DNA from: Nitrincola iocasae
GTDB lineage: Bacteria; Pseudomonadota; Gammaproteobacteria; Pseudomonadales; Balneatricaceae
Reading direction: 5' to 3'
NCBI RefSeq assembly: GCF_008727795.1
Contig: NZ_CP044222.1
Coordinates: forward strand, 3,038,001-3,102,000
Length of the DNA stretch: 64,000 bases
A model generated the notes under the pieces. That model did no database searches, was not told where the DNA came from, and worked only from the letters and a program-made list of their open reading frames with translations. The translations under genes were made by a program, and so were the position numbers. This document shows positions 42,974 to 51,403 of this stretch, in pieces (the stretch's first letter is position 1; the number at the start of each line of letters is the position of its first letter).

Positions 42974-43180
42974 TCACTCTGGAGTTCCGTTTCCAATAGT
43001 CCTTGGTTTTTTCGTTGAGCTGGTGCGGTCTTTATCGATGAGTTCTGATCTGACGATATTTATCTCTTTAGGTGCGGTTATGCCGAACCTGACTTGTCCG
43101 CCATTTATACAAGTAACGGTAAGGCATATGTCATCGCCTAGTTTGAGGGATTGACCAATGTTTCGTGTAAGAACCAGCAC
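42974..43180 (-). CDS. csrA: CsrA/RsmA-family RNA-binding protein (paralogue)
   Basis: The 68-residue protein matches CsrA over residues 1-50: 'MLVLTRNIGQSLKLGDDICL', then 'VRFGITAPKEINIVRSEL'. Arg44-type and Val/Ile positions of the RNA-binding face are retained. It has a longer, basic C-terminal tail than housekeeping CsrA. CsrA binds GGA in the ribosome sites of target messages. The GTG start has GGAG before it. Its place inside an orphan type VI island and next to PAAR suggests a local translational regulator; this is an inference. Confidence 0.85.
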   Translation of the reverse strand: MLVLTRNIGQSLKLGDDICLTVTCINGGQVRFGITAPKEINIVRSELIDKDRTSSTKKPRTIGNGTPE

Positions 43181-43353
43181 TTAAGCGCTCCTTTGATTAT
43201 GTTATAGTCGTTTAACATCTTAAATTTTTCAGCAAAAAATGTTTTTCTTTGAATACTCACCTCCCTATCAGTATCAGAAAGCCGGGAATCCGTTTTGTTT
43301 CAAGGGAATGCTTCCAAAGCATACTTCCGAAGCCCTACTGTTGCGGTAAATGC

Positions 43354-43620
43354 CTACGGCTGCACCTTTGCCGTGGAGGAACCGGTAATAATCACGCCGC
43401 CGTGATCTGTTTTACAGCCAACATAAGCGACGGCGCGTCCATCGATAAAAGCTGTGGATGAGCCTTCGATAATCGTGGCACCACAGGCAGTTTTATCACC
43501 CACACAGGCTATCGGACGACCATCATCGGTGGAATTGCCCGCTACCTGCGTAATTGCGGTGGTGCCGTGTTTATGTTTTGGACATTGGTGTAAATCACCT
43601 AAGCGAGCGACGGGTTTCAT
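43354..43620 (-). CDS. PAAR-domain spike-tip protein
   Basis: The 88-residue protein is a single PAAR domain with repeated Pro/Ala/Gly beta turns: 'VARLGDLHQCPKHKHGTTAI', 'GRPIACVGDKTACGATIIEG', 'GRAVAYVGCKTDHGGVIITG'. The Cys and His residues (Cys13, His16, Cys47, His72 region) fit the zinc site at the cone tip. PAAR caps the VgrG spike of the type VI secretion system. There is no C-terminal toxin extension, so the toxin must be separate. The ATG follows AAGGAGCATGCAAG. Confidence 0.9.
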   Translation of the reverse strand: MKPVARLGDLHQCPKHKHGTTAITQVAGNSTDDGRPIACVGDKTACGATIIEGSSTAFIDGRAVAYVGCKTDHGGVIITGSSTAKVQP

Positions 43621-43688
43621 CTTGCATGCTCCTTGCTAATAAATTTTAAGCTCAAAAAAATTCCATAAAATGAGTTATTGAAACTACC

Positions 43689-44717
43689 TTAGTCTGTAAG
43701 GATGTCAGCTACTTTCCATTCACTGGAAGGGGTTTTGTAAAACAGCAGCGGCATTGCTGAATAGCGTTCAGAATCTGGATATTGCCAAGTGACGGGATGA
43801 GGAAGAATACGAACCAAGCGCCCCTCACCCATAAACTCTACATGATGATCCAGATTATCGGGGATTTTTAACGGGTTAAGCGTTCTTCCATCAGGACGGA
43901 CAGGCACTATACGTTCTTCAATAGTCATGCGCTCTACATAGTCCATGGCTGTTTGGCCCACACCCGTCGTAATTGCTCCTTGACGCCAGACAGGCGCTAG
44001 TTCCTGATAAAAAGCATCAAAATTGCCATTATAGATATAGCTATACATCCGCTCATACGCGGCTACCAGCTCCGCCCGCAGCTGCGGGGTGTCTTCCAGC
44101 TCCACCGCATCCAACCAATGAAACGTCGGAAAACGATCCGGTGTGGTAAAGCGCACGGTGAGGCGTTCGGTCGGAAACGAAGGCCCCCTTCCTGTCACGA
44201 TCACATGCGGACTGGCTTGTCGGATTTCGCCATCGGTAAACATATGCGCAGTCTCATACACATGCTCCTCGCCCTGTGGATTCAGAGGGTTGCCCTGTAT
44301 GGTCTGATTCTCATGATCATAGCTGATATCCATCAGCGTAATACGTTCACGTTCACGCGTTGTTAGATTCATACTTTCAATGGCTATACGCACATAAAAA
44401 TTATCATGGTACTCATGTATCAGCTCATTCGTCTCAGGATCTCGGCCTGCTAAGGCTAAGTAATTCAAGGTTAGGGTGTTTTCACCACTTTGCATCAGGT
44501 GGTTGATGGGCAAACTAAAATCAATAGCACCCAATTCTTTATTTTTTTTGCTATTCAACCCATTCACCTGCACATCATAGACAACGGCATTGCTGCGAAT
44601 AATCAGGTAGTAACTGCGTTCCATGGTGTATGTCTCCTGCTCTGTTGCATAAGCAACAGATGACAGGAGTATGCCTACAAACATAAGCAAGGCGATGCTA
44701 GCTCTGTTACAGCGCAT
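43689..44717 (-). CDS. exported hypothetical protein, tandem paralogue 2
   Basis: A 342-residue protein with a signal peptide (cleavage likely after 'SVAYA'), then a beta-rich region ('MERSYYLIIRSNAVVYDVQV' on) and a C-terminal alpha/beta part ('AYERMYSYIYNGNFDAFYQE'). I know no named family. It is about 85% identical over most of its length to the next gene upstream, 44818-45912. Placement between a type VI adaptor gene and PAAR makes a periplasmic immunity protein possible, but nothing in the sequence shows it. The C-terminal third differs most between the copies. Confidence 0.7.
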   Translation of the reverse strand: MRCNRASIALLMFVGILLSSVAYATEQETYTMERSYYLIIRSNAVVYDVQVNGLNSKKNKELGAIDFSLPINHLMQSGENTLTLNYLALAGRDPETNELIHEYHDNFYVRIAIESMNLTTRERERITLMDISYDHENQTIQGNPLNPQGEEHVYETAHMFTDGEIRQASPHVIVTGRGPSFPTERLTVRFTTPDRFPTFHWLDAVELEDTPQLRAELVAAYERMYSYIYNGNFDAFYQELAPVWRQGAITTGVGQTAMDYVERMTIEERIVPVRPDGRTLNPLKIPDNLDHHVEFMGEGRLVRILPHPVTWQYPDSERYSAMPLLFYKTPSSEWKVADILTD

Positions 44718-44817
44718 AACAATCGCCTAAACACACCACAGGTTTCATATTCATCGCTCCTTGCGCATTAACGTAATAATCTTAACTTTTCCGTTTAATC
44801 AGTCATTATGGACATCG

Positions 44818-45912
44818 TCAATCTGTGAGGATTCTTGCTACTTTCCATTCCCTGGATGGGGTTTTGTAAAACAGTAACTGCATGCGCGAATATCTATCAG
44901 AATCAGGGTATTGCCATGTTACTGGCGCTGGTTGAATTCGAACCAAGCGACCTTCACCCATAAACTCCACATGATGATCCAGATTATCGGGGATTTTTAA
45001 CGGGTTCAGAATTTGACCATTGGGTCTTACTCGCACGTTACGGTTTTCAATATCCAGGCGCTCTACAAAGTCCATGGCTGTTTGGCCTACACCCATCGTA
45101 ATCGCCGCATGACGCCACACAGGTTCAAGCTCTTGGAGAAATGAATCAAACTCTTCATTGTAAATATAGCTATACATCCGCTCATACGCGGCTACCAGCT
45201 CCGCCCGCATCTGTGGTGTATCCTCCAGCTCCACCGCATCCAACCAATGAAACGCCGGAAAACGATCCGGTGTAGTAAAACGTACGGTGAGGCGTTCAGT
45301 TGGATCGGAGGGCCCTCTATTGGTCACGATAACATGCGGACTGGCTTGTCGGATTTTACCATCGGTAAACATATGCGCAGTCTCATACACATGCTCCTCG
45401 CCCTGTGGATTCAGAGGGTTGCCCTGTATCCTCTGATTTTCATGATCATAGCTGATATCCATCAGCGTAATACGTTCACGTTCACGCGTGGTTAGATTCA
45501 GACTTTCAATGGCTATACGCACATAAAAATTATCATGGTATTCTTTTATCGGCTCATGGGTGTCAGGATCTATTCCTGCTAAGGCCAAGTAATTCAAGGT
45601 TAGGGTGTTTTCACCACTTTGCATCAGGTGGTTGATGGGCAAACTAAAATCAATAGCACCCAATTCTTTATTTTTTTTGCTATTCAACCCATTCACCTGC
45701 ACATCATAGACAACGGCATTGCTGCGAATAATCAGGTAGTAACTACGTTCCATGGTGTATATCTCCTGCTCTGTAGCCTGCTCTGTACTTAAGGCCGTTA
45801 AAGACCAACCACCCAATGCCAATACCAACAGGGCCAGGGCTAGCCCTTTAAAAATCGTCCCAAGGTGGACTCTCCTCGGTAACCTCTGCAACGGTGGGTT
45901 TAAGTATTTCAT
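44818..45912 (-). CDS. exported hypothetical protein, tandem paralogue 1
   Basis: A 364-residue protein with a basic N-terminus and one hydrophobic segment ('LALALLVLALGGWSLTAL') that may act as a signal anchor rather than a cleaved signal. The rest is nearly identical to the neighbouring copy up to 'EEHVYETAHMFTDG', and then drifts. I chose the ATG at 45912, which follows GGAGAGACCT; a start at 46008 would overlap the upstream gene by more than 160 bases. The start lies inside the last 65 bases of the 112-residue gene. Function unknown; see the neighbouring copy. Confidence 0.7.
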   Translation of the reverse strand: MKYLNPPLQRLPRRVHLGTIFKGLALALLVLALGGWSLTALSTEQATEQEIYTMERSYYLIIRSNAVVYDVQVNGLNSKKNKELGAIDFSLPINHLMQSGENTLTLNYLALAGIDPDTHEPIKEYHDNFYVRIAIESLNLTTRERERITLMDISYDHENQRIQGNPLNPQGEEHVYETAHMFTDGKIRQASPHVIVTNRGPSDPTERLTVRFTTPDRFPAFHWLDAVELEDTPQMRAELVAAYERMYSYIYNEEFDSFLQELEPVWRHAAITMGVGQTAMDFVERLDIENRNVRVRPNGQILNPLKIPDNLDHHVEFMGEGRLVRIQPAPVTWQYPDSDRYSRMQLLFYKTPSREWKVARILTD

Positions 45913-46186
45913 AGGTCTCTCCATCCTGACTGTTGGTTGATGCCTGTTCGGCATGTCTTGCCCGCATCTCTTCGACTGCTTTCTGCGATCGATCAATTTC
46001 ATCTTCAATTGAATAAACTGGAACGTCTAGTTCAACGTTTCTACTGTGGGAGTAATCTGAACTAGACTCCGCCTCCTCAGTTGTAGCTGGTTCATCATCG
46101 TATTCAATCTCCGCATACGCCTCCACACTGACCTTGAGACCCTCAAAGTAAAAGCGTTTTTTGCGCTGCTTATCGATAGTTTTCAC
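45848..46186 (-). CDS. small acidic hypothetical protein following DUF4123 gene
   Basis: The 112-residue protein has a basic start ('MKTIDKQRKKRFYFEGLKVS'), then becomes strongly acidic and ends in 'SPPWDDF'. No signal or membrane segment is present and I know no family. The GTG start reads GTGA: without the IS1182-type insertion the DUF4123 gene would end on that TGA, so the GTG is a natural coupled start. This gives good support that it is a real gene. A position directly after a DUF4123 adaptor is the usual place of a type VI effector or its helper, though 112 residues without a recognisable enzymatic motif is small for a toxin. Confidence 0.65.
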   Translation of the reverse strand: MKTIDKQRKKRFYFEGLKVSVEAYAEIEYDDEPATTEEAESSSDYSHSRNVELDVPVYSIEDEIDRSQKAVEEMRARHAEQASTNSQDGETYEILKPTVAEVTEESPPWDDF

Positions 46187-46215
46187 TTCCCATGTCCAGG
46201 CGGTATGTAACGAGC

Positions 46216-48032
46216 CTGTAGAAAAACCAATTTATAGTGCATCAATCTTTCCTCGGTGCTCGATTTGTTCATTTATAATGCCACTCCCTTCAATGTCTGT
46301 TTCGGCGCTCTCGGGACTGGCATTTCTTTGTCTTACTGCCACATCAGTCAACAGTGGCCTGATTGATAAGGCTTTCAGCCGGGCTTACGCCTTCGTTGCT
46401 TCAACTACTTAACTGTCCGTATTTTGCCAGTTTTTCAACATTATGCACCAAGCAGTACAACTGCCACTGGCCCTGAACCTTGCTTTTGCCGCGCAAGCTA
46501 AAGCGGTTTAGCCTTTTGTTGGTCCCAATGTTGCCGAATACCGGTTCCACCACAGACATTCGGTGACTATAAATCTGCTTACCCTTCGGACTATCCACTC
46601 GGTGTTTCATCCAGTCGGTGTAGGTGGGTGCTCTTTGATCATTAAGCGCAAAGCTCACTTGCCTTCCGGCTCCTTTGCGATGGTCAGCTGATGTCGGATT
46701 TTTCATGCAACTCGCTTTTTTAGAACAATGACGGCACTGGAGCAACCGACCTTCAAAGTAGGCTGTAAGTTGGCCGTGTTCATTAGTTCTGATACCTCGA
46801 TGACTTATTTGCTCACCCGCTGGACATCTGCACGTCATCGTCACGGGATCAAACTGGAACTCACTGGCTGGAATAAGGTGTTTAGCTTTAGGGTTACCGG
46901 GTGTCTGGTGGCGCTTGCCGTATTTGTCTTTCTGGTGTGCGAATTTGGGATCACGGCTTCTAAACTGATTGTCAGGAATGTAACCGTTGATCTGGTTCTG
47001 GTGAAGATATTCCATATTGGCTTCATTCGCAAAACCCGTATCGGCCGTCGCTATGATGCCACTTGCATATACGTTGTCATTAATGCCCAGTCGTTGATAA
47101 CGAGCCTTGATACTTTCCAATACTGGTTGCAGGGTGTGGTGCTCTTGTCCTTCACCGAAGGCTTGAGCATCAATGACAATCTGATGCTTTTTATCGACGG
47201 CGGCCACACCGTTGTAACCTTGAATGGTGCCTTTACTGGTGGTCATTTTTGCTGATTCAGGATCAGTGATATTACTCTTCACTTCCTTGCTGCGTTTGCC
47301 CTTGCCCATCCTTGGCTGGCTGCGCTTTAAAAAATCACCGATCTTGTTGGCCGCCGCATCCAGTGTCTGGATGGTCTTGGCCTTGCGAATATCACGCTCC
47401 AGCGCTTCTTCGCTTTCATGGGTATCCTTTTCCTGATGCTCACTGAGGTGATGCTGGATCAGGCGTTTGAGCTTCTGGCGCTTTTGTTCCAACTCCTTAA
47501 ACGTACCAGACCATTCCTTCGACGCATTGGAGCGCATCTTACAGCCATCGATGGCAAAGAGTTCATGACCCAGCAACCCTTGTTGATCACAGATCAGCAG
47601 CACCTGTTCAAATAAGGCTTCAATCGCCTGGCCTCGGCTACTGATAAAGTGAGCAATCGTGGTGAAGTGCGGCACGGTATCGCAGGATAACGCTTTGAAG
47701 ATGATATTGGTTTCGCAGCACCACTGGATTTCACGGCTGGAGGTAATGCCCTTTGAGTAAGCAAATAAAATAATCTTGAGCAGTATAGCCGGATCATAGG
47801 CTGGGCGGCCTTCAGCATCATTTTTATAGGGCTGATGAAAAGCAGACAGGTCGAGTTTTTCAGAGATCAGGTAGTGTAGCGCAAATTCAAAAGTACCCGG
47901 TTGAATCTGTTCCAAGTAGTTGATGACCACCATCGACATCTGGTTGTAGTCGTAATGTTTGAATCGAGCCATCCCAGAGCCTCCGTCTCCTGAAAATCTC
48001 ATCAGACCATAGATGAAGAGGTTTTTCTACAG
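46216..48032 (-). mobile_element. complete IS1182-family insertion sequence (1,817 bp)
   Basis: Both ends carry the inverted repeat CTGTAGAAAAACC: from 46216 reading right, and on the minus strand from 48032 reading left. A single transposase gene fills the element. I see no clear target duplication; outside bases are GAGC on the left and CCTG on the right. The element interrupts the 3' end of the DUF4123 gene, whose current stop TAG is part of the element's own terminal repeat. Confidence 0.8.
46401..47972 (-). CDS. IS1182-family transposase
   Basis: The roughly 523-residue DDE transposase has the N-terminal 'YLEQIQPGTFEFALHYLISE' region (DUF772-type), the catalytic block beginning 'FAIDGCKMRSNASKEW' with Asp, 'TADTGFANEANM' with the second Asp, and the late 'SVVEPVFGNIGTNKR' holding the Glu. 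The Cys cluster 'CRHCSKKASC' near residue 415 is typical of the family. The reading frame is intact and the terminal repeats are present, so the element may be active. An upstream start at 48002 is possible. Confidence 0.92.
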   Translation of the reverse strand: MARFKHYDYNQMSMVVINYLEQIQPGTFEFALHYLISEKLDLSAFHQPYKNDAEGRPAYDPAILLKIILFAYSKGITSSREIQWCCETNIIFKALSCDTVPHFTTIAHFISSRGQAIEALFEQVLLICDQQGLLGHELFAIDGCKMRSNASKEWSGTFKELEQKRQKLKRLIQHHLSEHQEKDTHESEEALERDIRKAKTIQTLDAAANKIGDFLKRSQPRMGKGKRSKEVKSNITDPESAKMTTSKGTIQGYNGVAAVDKKHQIVIDAQAFGEGQEHHTLQPVLESIKARYQRLGINDNVYASGIIATADTGFANEANMEYLHQNQINGYIPDNQFRSRDPKFAHQKDKYGKRHQTPGNPKAKHLIPASEFQFDPVTMTCRCPAGEQISHRGIRTNEHGQLTAYFEGRLLQCRHCSKKASCMKNPTSADHRKGAGRQVSFALNDQRAPTYTDWMKHRVDSPKGKQIYSHRMSVVEPVFGNIGTNKRLNRFSLRGKSKVQGQWQLYCLVHNVEKLAKYGQLSS

Positions 48033-48959
48033 CCTGAACGCAGCGGTCAGTGGCAGGGGCTGATCCAACTTAGCCCATTCCGGAACACGCAGCCAGGGGC
48101 TCAGCGGCACATAAAAAGCACTGACCGGGGCACAAAATCGGGTTTGCTTCCAAGGATCAAGCGCACTGAACAGATCTGTCAGGACACGTGGGTCATAAAA
48201 ACGAAAATAGATCGGTGCCTGTTCATCAGCGGGGGTCCAGACCAGGGTAAATAAGCGAAAATGATCTCGCAGTGCCTTTAATTGAGACTGACTTTGAAAC
48301 AGAATTAGCGCATGACTATCTTGTGGTCGTGCTTGAACAATGTAGGTTATGGGATTATCGGGTTCCAGACGAACCAACCAAGGGGCTATCGCCTGAGACT
48401 GGACATCCTGCGTCGAATACAAACACGCATGTGGCGGCAGGTGCTCGCTCAACAGCGATTGGATTTCAGGCCAGTTTACACCGTCTACGATGGCCCAAAG
48501 TGGTTCTGCATCTGACTGTAGTAAAGATCCCCATTCTACTTCTGAACCCAGTGGGGGCGGTGGTAGATGCGTGATGCTAGAGTCACTTTCCTGGCGGCAT
48601 TGGGTATCTATTGTTTCTGCATTCCCTGCTTGTAAGGGTCCCCTATTGACCGGTTCAAACCTTCCAAAGACCACTCGATTATCATCATTGAGCTGCTGAG
48701 CCAGCTCTACCAAGGGGCGACTCATACCCTGACGAGCAAAATGCTGCAGCAAGGGCTCAACCTCTTCAAGCCCAGTAAGGTCGAGATGCAGCTCCTCTAG
48801 CGAGGTTAACAAAGCGGCTTCAAATTCATTCTGGGTGTCAGCTTGAATCACCACATAGCTACGACCATCCTGAGCATTGCCAGCCCAGGGAATATCGTGC
48901 CCCGGGTGAACGCGTACCTGACACTGTCCGATCCAGGTCGGTCTTGTTATTGAACTCAT
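48027..48959 (-). CDS. DUF4123 type VI adaptor, C-terminus replaced by IS sequence
   Basis: A 310-residue DUF4123 (Tap/Tec) protein, the chaperone that loads a specific effector on its VgrG. The DUF4123 core is at about 150-280 ('PLWAIVDGVNWPEIQSLL', 'APWLVRLEPDNPITYIV', 'IYFRFYDPRVL'). The first 130 residues are an extension with a possible unusual adaptor role. The last two codons (CTG TAG) belong to the IS1182-type element. Without the element the frame would read on from Phe-Arg for about a dozen codons to a TGA overlapping the next GTG. Only the extreme C-terminus is lost, so function may be retained. The start overlaps the vgrG stop (ATGA). Confidence 0.85.
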   Translation of the reverse strand: MSSITRPTWIGQCQVRVHPGHDIPWAGNAQDGRSYVVIQADTQNEFEAALLTSLEELHLDLTGLEEVEPLLQHFARQGMSRPLVELAQQLNDDNRVVFGRFEPVNRGPLQAGNAETIDTQCRQESDSSITHLPPPPLGSEVEWGSLLQSDAEPLWAIVDGVNWPEIQSLLSEHLPPHACLYSTQDVQSQAIAPWLVRLEPDNPITYIVQARPQDSHALILFQSQSQLKALRDHFRLFTLVWTPADEQAPIYFRFYDPRVLTDLFSALDPWKQTRFCAPVSAFYVPLSPWLRVPEWAKLDQPLPLTAAFRL

Positions 48960-50926
48960 GCGGCACTCTTGGGACAGTGAGAAACAAAGGGGGAACCTGT
49001 GCCCGACGCTGTATCCAAAACCTCTGGGATAGCGGGTATAGCGGCGGTGCCTGGCGATGCAGAACCCACATTGAGACTGGGAACCACGTTGACACTGCCT
49101 GCGGACACTACCAAAGCCGTCCCACCAGACACCAGGGTGATCTTTCTGGCATCCAGAACAATTTCACCACCGGTTTTATAGGTGATATCGCCTCCCGCTT
49201 TGGTGTGTTGATCGCCACCCAGGGTAATCCCCTGATTGCCATCAATTTTTTCAGTCAAATTACCGGTAATAGTCGTATCTTGATTCTGATCGATTTTTTC
49301 GATGCGGTCATGAGCAACGGCCAGATAGGAGTTATTGCCAATAGTGGCGGTATCATCAAACTCAACTCGCTTGTGGCGTGAGTTTTGCACCTGCAATTCC
49401 ATGTTTTTCTGCGCATGGATATAAATAAACTCTTCACCCGCCTCATCCTCAAAGGTGAGCTCATTAAACCCTTCCCCCTTGTGCGTATCGCTGCGCAGGG
49501 TCATGCGGGTTTTATTCGCCGGTAGGCTGTTGGGCGGCATCTGTTCAGCGTTGTAGACACGCCCGGTGATGATCGGTCGGTCCGGGTTGCCGTCGTAGAA
49601 GTCGACAATCACTTCCTGACCGATACGGGGTATGAATATGCCACCCCAATTCTTGCCGGCCCAATTGTTGCTCATGCGGACCCAGCAGGAGCTGTTTTCG
49701 TTGTACTGGCCGTAGCGGTCCCAGGGAAACTGAATTTTTACCCGGCCATAGTTGTCGGTGTAGATCTCTTCACCGGCCGGGCCGACCACCATGGCGTTCT
49801 GGGGTCCCTGCATTTTTGGCCAGCCGGTAATCATCGCCGGACGATAGACGCGGGAAGCTGGCATGGCGCGGAAGGTGTTTTTGTATTCGCGCTCGACGTC
49901 ATCCTGACTGGTGTAGCTGTAATCACTGGCCTGGTGATCTACGCCCAGCAGCAAGTAGTCATCCATCTCGTCGGGGGCATCATCGTGCCGATTCAGGGTA
50001 AAACTATGCCCGGGCGTAAAGCTCCGGCAGCCACTTTCACCTTTGACCTGATCGTGGGAGGCTTCGTCCTGTTCAATGCGTAAACGGGTGAGTTGATCAC
50101 CGAAGCTTTTGTCCTCGTAGCGGCCCGGGTAGATAAAATGCTCAAAGCGTTTCACACCATTTAAGGGCATATCTGCCGCGACACCCGTCTGCAGTCGATC
50201 AGAAGGCTTTTTGAAATCATAGTCACGTTTGGCATAACGTCCGGTTCGAAACTCATATTGATGCGACCAGGCATGAATACTATGTGCCGACAAAGAACCA
50301 GCCTGGTAGCTCACTGAGCCTTCTTGGCAGGTCTCATAAGCACCATTATGGTCAGCGATAATCAGGGTATGTTTGCCGTCTTCGTGATGGAAATAATAGA
50401 AAATCCCTTCCTCTTCAAACAGACGAGACAGGAAGGTGAAATCACTTTCCTGGTATTGCACGCAATATTCCCTGATCGGGTGCTGCCCGATCAGTCGGAA
50501 TTCAAAATCATTAAAGCCATTTTCAGCAAAGATCTCAGTAGCGATCTGTTTGACGGTTTTATTCTGAAAAATTCTCGAGTCACTGGTTTGTGTTAAGAAC
50601 CATAACCAGGGCACCACTTCGGCCGTGTAACGGCGTAATCCCTGCAACTGCTCACCTTCACCCCGAAAACGCCGGACGTAGCCATTAATGTGTCGATAGC
50701 CACCCGAGCTAAACCCCAGGGTATCGGCCTGCATGATTTTCAGGGTAACGTTTTCGCCAACAATTTTGTCGGCGGCAATCTGGGTACTGGCGGAATAGAG
50801 TTCTACGTCAAAGGAATACAGTGCCGAGATGTTTTCCTGCCCCTTTAATCGGGTCAGTAACAATACATCAGACCCCAGTGGGGTATCGATAGCCAGGAGC
50901 CGGTCCTGTTGGGTAAAGAGAGCCAT
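48956..50926 (-). CDS. vgrG: type VI secretion spike protein VgrG
   Basis: A 656-residue VgrG (TssI), which trimerises as the puncturing spike. It shows the gp27-like N-terminal part with 'YCVQYQESDFTFLSRLFEEE' and 'GIFYYFHHEDGKHTLIIADH', the OB-fold/gp5 part with 'VKIQFPWDRYGQYNENSSCW' and 'WGGIFIPRIGQEVIVDFYDG', and the beta-helix with repeated short turns ('DQNQDTTITGNLTEKIDGNQ'). Past about residue 610 there is only a short tail ending 'HCPKSAA', with no toxin domain, so it must carry a separate cargo. No other structural tss genes are in the window, so it is an orphan island. Confidence 0.96.
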   Translation of the reverse strand: MALFTQQDRLLAIDTPLGSDVLLLTRLKGQENISALYSFDVELYSASTQIAADKIVGENVTLKIMQADTLGFSSGGYRHINGYVRRFRGEGEQLQGLRRYTAEVVPWLWFLTQTSDSRIFQNKTVKQIATEIFAENGFNDFEFRLIGQHPIREYCVQYQESDFTFLSRLFEEEGIFYYFHHEDGKHTLIIADHNGAYETCQEGSVSYQAGSLSAHSIHAWSHQYEFRTGRYAKRDYDFKKPSDRLQTGVAADMPLNGVKRFEHFIYPGRYEDKSFGDQLTRLRIEQDEASHDQVKGESGCRSFTPGHSFTLNRHDDAPDEMDDYLLLGVDHQASDYSYTSQDDVEREYKNTFRAMPASRVYRPAMITGWPKMQGPQNAMVVGPAGEEIYTDNYGRVKIQFPWDRYGQYNENSSCWVRMSNNWAGKNWGGIFIPRIGQEVIVDFYDGNPDRPIITGRVYNAEQMPPNSLPANKTRMTLRSDTHKGEGFNELTFEDEAGEEFIYIHAQKNMELQVQNSRHKRVEFDDTATIGNNSYLAVAHDRIEKIDQNQDTTITGNLTEKIDGNQGITLGGDQHTKAGGDITYKTGGEIVLDARKITLVSGGTALVVSAGSVNVVPSLNVGSASPGTAAIPAIPEVLDTASGTGSPFVSHCPKSAA

Positions 50927-51004
50927 AGTAATCCCTTATTAAACATTCCATTCATGTAGTGCTATTTGTTATGCGAGTCAGTAAGAACAGGTTTTTTTGC
51001 CTGT

Positions 51005-51175
51005 TTATTTATGCTTTGGGTACGAACGAAAAGCATCCAGTCGTGTGACAGGTTGCTGGTTGATAGTCGTAATAACTGAAGAGGAGCAAGGGGCCCTCTG
51101 AGTCGAGGGGATACGGGTCTGATCCTGAAATAAAAACTGTCTGGGACCAGTGTGATTCAGTCTGGGAAACGGCAT
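51005..51175 (-). CDS. possible 56-residue protein upstream of vgrG
   Basis: An ATG at 51175 is preceded by AAGGAGATAGTC, among the best ribosome sites in this island, and opens a frame of 56 codons ending in TAA at 51005. The product is polar, has no signal or membrane segment and matches no family I know ('MPFPRLNHTGPRQFLFQDQ' at its start). An overlapping 64-residue frame from 51203 lacks a ribosome site. It lies 78 bases before vgrG on the same strand. Confidence 0.4.
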   Translation of the reverse strand: MPFPRLNHTGPRQFLFQDQTRIPSTQRAPCSSSVITTINQQPVTRLDAFRSYPKHK

Positions 51176-51403
51176 GACTATCTCCTTGTCGTATTTTGAT
51201 CATTACATGCAGAAATTGTCCTTACTTCTGGGACCAAAGCCTAATTTTTTTAGTATGCAGCGTCAAGAGCTCAAACCACAGTTTGTTGATCTGACTCATA
51301 GAAACCTGTGATTAAGCACTATCAAAGCTTACCCAGTTGGAGTGCGTCAGGCTTTGAACTGAATGCCACATAAGCTGAATATGATTAATGTAGAATGAGT
51401 AAT

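Noticed and set aside
46728..47255. 175-codon open frame on the plus strand inside the transposase gene
   Set aside because: It is antisense to a complete transposase with all catalytic blocks, has no ribosome site and no recognisable domain.
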